DNA of 64,000 bases. It comes from Streptomyces kanamyceticus. GTDB lineage: Bacteria > Actinomycetota > Actinomycetes > Streptomycetales > Streptomycetaceae. The notes below the pieces were generated by a model. That model was not told the origin of the DNA. It was given only the letters and a program-made list of their open reading frames with translations, and did not search any database. The stretch covers positions 5,394,001 to 5,458,000 of the forward strand of contig NZ_CP023699.1 in NCBI RefSeq assembly GCF_008704495.1. The letters run 5' to 3'. Below, piece by piece: positions 63,049-64,000 of the stretch. The translations under genes were made by a program, and so were the position numbers. Numbering within the stretch: the stretch's first letter is position 1; each line of letters opens with the position of its first letter.

Positions 63049-63423
63049 ATGCCCCCGCAGATGAAGCTGGCCGCGATAACGCTCGACTGCCCCGATCCGA
63101 CGGCGTTGGCGGCGTTCTACCAGCAGGCCACGGGCCTCGAACCGCACCCGGCCTCGAACACCGACTTCGCGGGCCTGAGCGGCGAGCACGGCCTGTTCAT
63201 CGGCTTCCAGCGAGTCGACGACTACCGGCCGCCGAGCTGGCCGGACCAGATCGTCCCGCAGCAACTGCACCTCTGCTTCAAGGTCGAAGACAACCTGGAC
63301 GCGGTGGAAACCCACCTCCTGAACCTGGGCGCGACCCGCCCGGACCACCAGCCGCACGACAACGACAGCGCGAGGGTCCTCGCCGACCCGGCGGGGCATC
63401 CGTTCTGCATCACGCTGCGCTGA
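63049..63423 (+). CDS. VOC-family (glyoxalase-like) protein
   Basis: 124 residues, ATG at 63049, 6 bases after TAGGGT and therefore perhaps leaderless. Two beta-alpha-beta-beta-beta modules of the vicinal oxygen chelate fold: 'LAAITLDCPDPTALAAFYQQATGLE' and 'LHLCFKVEDNLDAVETHLLNLGATRPDHQ...VLADPAGHPFCITL'. This subgroup is often annotated as glyoxalase-like without known activity. It is divergent from the 62442 gene and may share its control region. Confidence 0.87.
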   Translation: MPPQMKLAAITLDCPDPTALAAFYQQATGLEPHPASNTDFAGLSGEHGLFIGFQRVDDYRPPSWPDQIVPQQLHLCFKVEDNLDAVETHLLNLGATRPDHQPHDNDSARVLADPAGHPFCITLR

Positions 63424-63453
63424 CAAGCGTCTCGTCAGGTCTAGTCCTCGGAT

Positions 63454-63903
63454 CTACTCGTCAGTGAGGAGAAGCCGGACTTCGGCTGCCAGCGAGGTCA
63501 TTTGCTCTCCGGCCTCCAGCCAGGTGGTCACCGAGGCGCCCCAGCCGCCGGCGGCCTGCGGCCACGGCCGCAAGGCCCAAGTCACCCCGACGTGACCGCC
63601 GGACCGGAAGACCGCCGACACCGTCAGGTCTTGGTCGTTGGTCTGCCAGCTCCGTTCGCCGTCCCAGCCCTGGTAGTCGGCGGCAAGCTCTTCCAGGAAC
63701 GTGGAGAGATCACTGTCCCAGATCCAGGCGACGACCTCGTTGACACGAGCGGTCAGACCAGGGGCCCGCAGCTCAACGGCATAGTGCACAGAGTCCGCGT
63801 CGAAGCTGAACCGATCGCAGAACGTCACGCCGACGGACGCGTTGTCCTGGCAGCGGATGGTCACATGGGGCTTGCTGTCGGTGGCGTCATCCTGGGAGGG
63901 CAT
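63454..63903 (-). CDS. DUF6228-like protein
   Basis: 149 residues, ATG at 63903. Contains 'FDADSVHYAVELRAPGLTARVNEVVAWIWDSDLSTFLEELAADYQGWDGERSW' and ends with an acidic 'EVRLLLTDE' helix. The 'F.DDFVHYAVEL' and 'FL..LA.DF.GW.G...W' patterns match my recollection of the DUF6228 family, small acidic proteins scattered in actinomycetes and sometimes found as candidate immunity proteins. The last 97 bases of the window show no gene. Confidence 0.65.
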   Translation of the reverse strand: MPSQDDATDSKPHVTIRCQDNASVGVTFCDRFSFDADSVHYAVELRAPGLTARVNEVVAWIWDSDLSTFLEELAADYQGWDGERSWQTNDQDLTVSAVFRSGGHVGVTWALRPWPQAAGGWGASVTTWLEAGEQMTSLAAEVRLLLTDE

Positions 63904-64000
63904 GGGCGGAACGCTAGGCCAGCACCGTGCGCGACGTCATTCGGATTCGTTGCTGGTGAGTGGACGACAACTTCGGTGGCCTCAGCCACTCTGAGCACTT

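Overview
The window is about 72% G+C by eye, has strong third-position G/C bias and uses many GTG starts. Its gene content is typical of a Streptomyces core chromosome: csoR, pst/pit/ppk phosphate genes, mycothiol synthase, glnR, the nickel regulator nur, rsiG, and many small actinomycete-only proteins. I see no rRNA or tRNA gene, CRISPR array, prophage or insertion sequence.

Layout. 1-5000: a PAP2 phosphatase, a Tat-exported FAD oxidoreductase, a lipoprotein and the copper sensor csoR with its palindromic operator. 5136-15070: a phosphate island. A PiT transporter and its DUF47 partner run rightward; pstSCAB runs leftward behind a four-unit PHO box, preceded on the same strand by a coupled operon of polyphosphate kinase, CHAD protein and Nudix hydrolase. 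Uptake, storage and turnover of phosphate therefore sit together. 15.3-16.2 kb holds the decayed remains of a GntR/ABC-permease module. 16.3-26.8 kb: an LppU-like protein, mshD, a secreted 5'-nucleotidase, a DUF2993 protein, an HtrA protease operon with a two-component system, a LacI regulator and glnR. 27-35.8 kb: a hydrolase fused in frame to a MoaD-like protein, a sulfurtransferase behind a cysteine-rich leader peptide, several small proteins, nur, ygfZ, dtd and the c-di-GMP-responsive anti-sigma rsiG.

35.9-46.2 kb is more accessory: an Eis-like acetyltransferase; a duplicated module of a small membrane protein divergent from a GntR-type regulator, with matching palindromes; an APH-type kinase between two HAD phosphatases; and a DrrAB-type exporter facing a TetR regulator across two palindromic operators. 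46.2-59.2 kb: a HelD-family RNA polymerase-recycling ATPase divergent from a TetR gene, a penicillin-binding protein, an imine-reductase-like enzyme, a GlxA-type regulator, an old yellow enzyme, an MFS transporter, and an HxlR regulator upstream of a second DrrAB-type exporter. 59.1-63.9 kb: a large SARP/BTAD-NB-ARC-TPR regulator, a conserved small protein, a VOC protein and a DUF6228-like protein.

The most interesting signal is a regulatory one. Two distant promoters, in front of the second DrrAB exporter (57352-57380) and the 137-residue protein at 62442-62855 (62949-62977), carry the same array: three direct heptamers GTGWCAG separated by exactly 4 bp, then exactly 10 bp, then GATSGT. This is the classical geometry of SARP binding sites, and the SARP-type regulator is encoded between them, so the three look like a local regulon. 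A second theme is the frequency of tandem duplications at or across stop codons.
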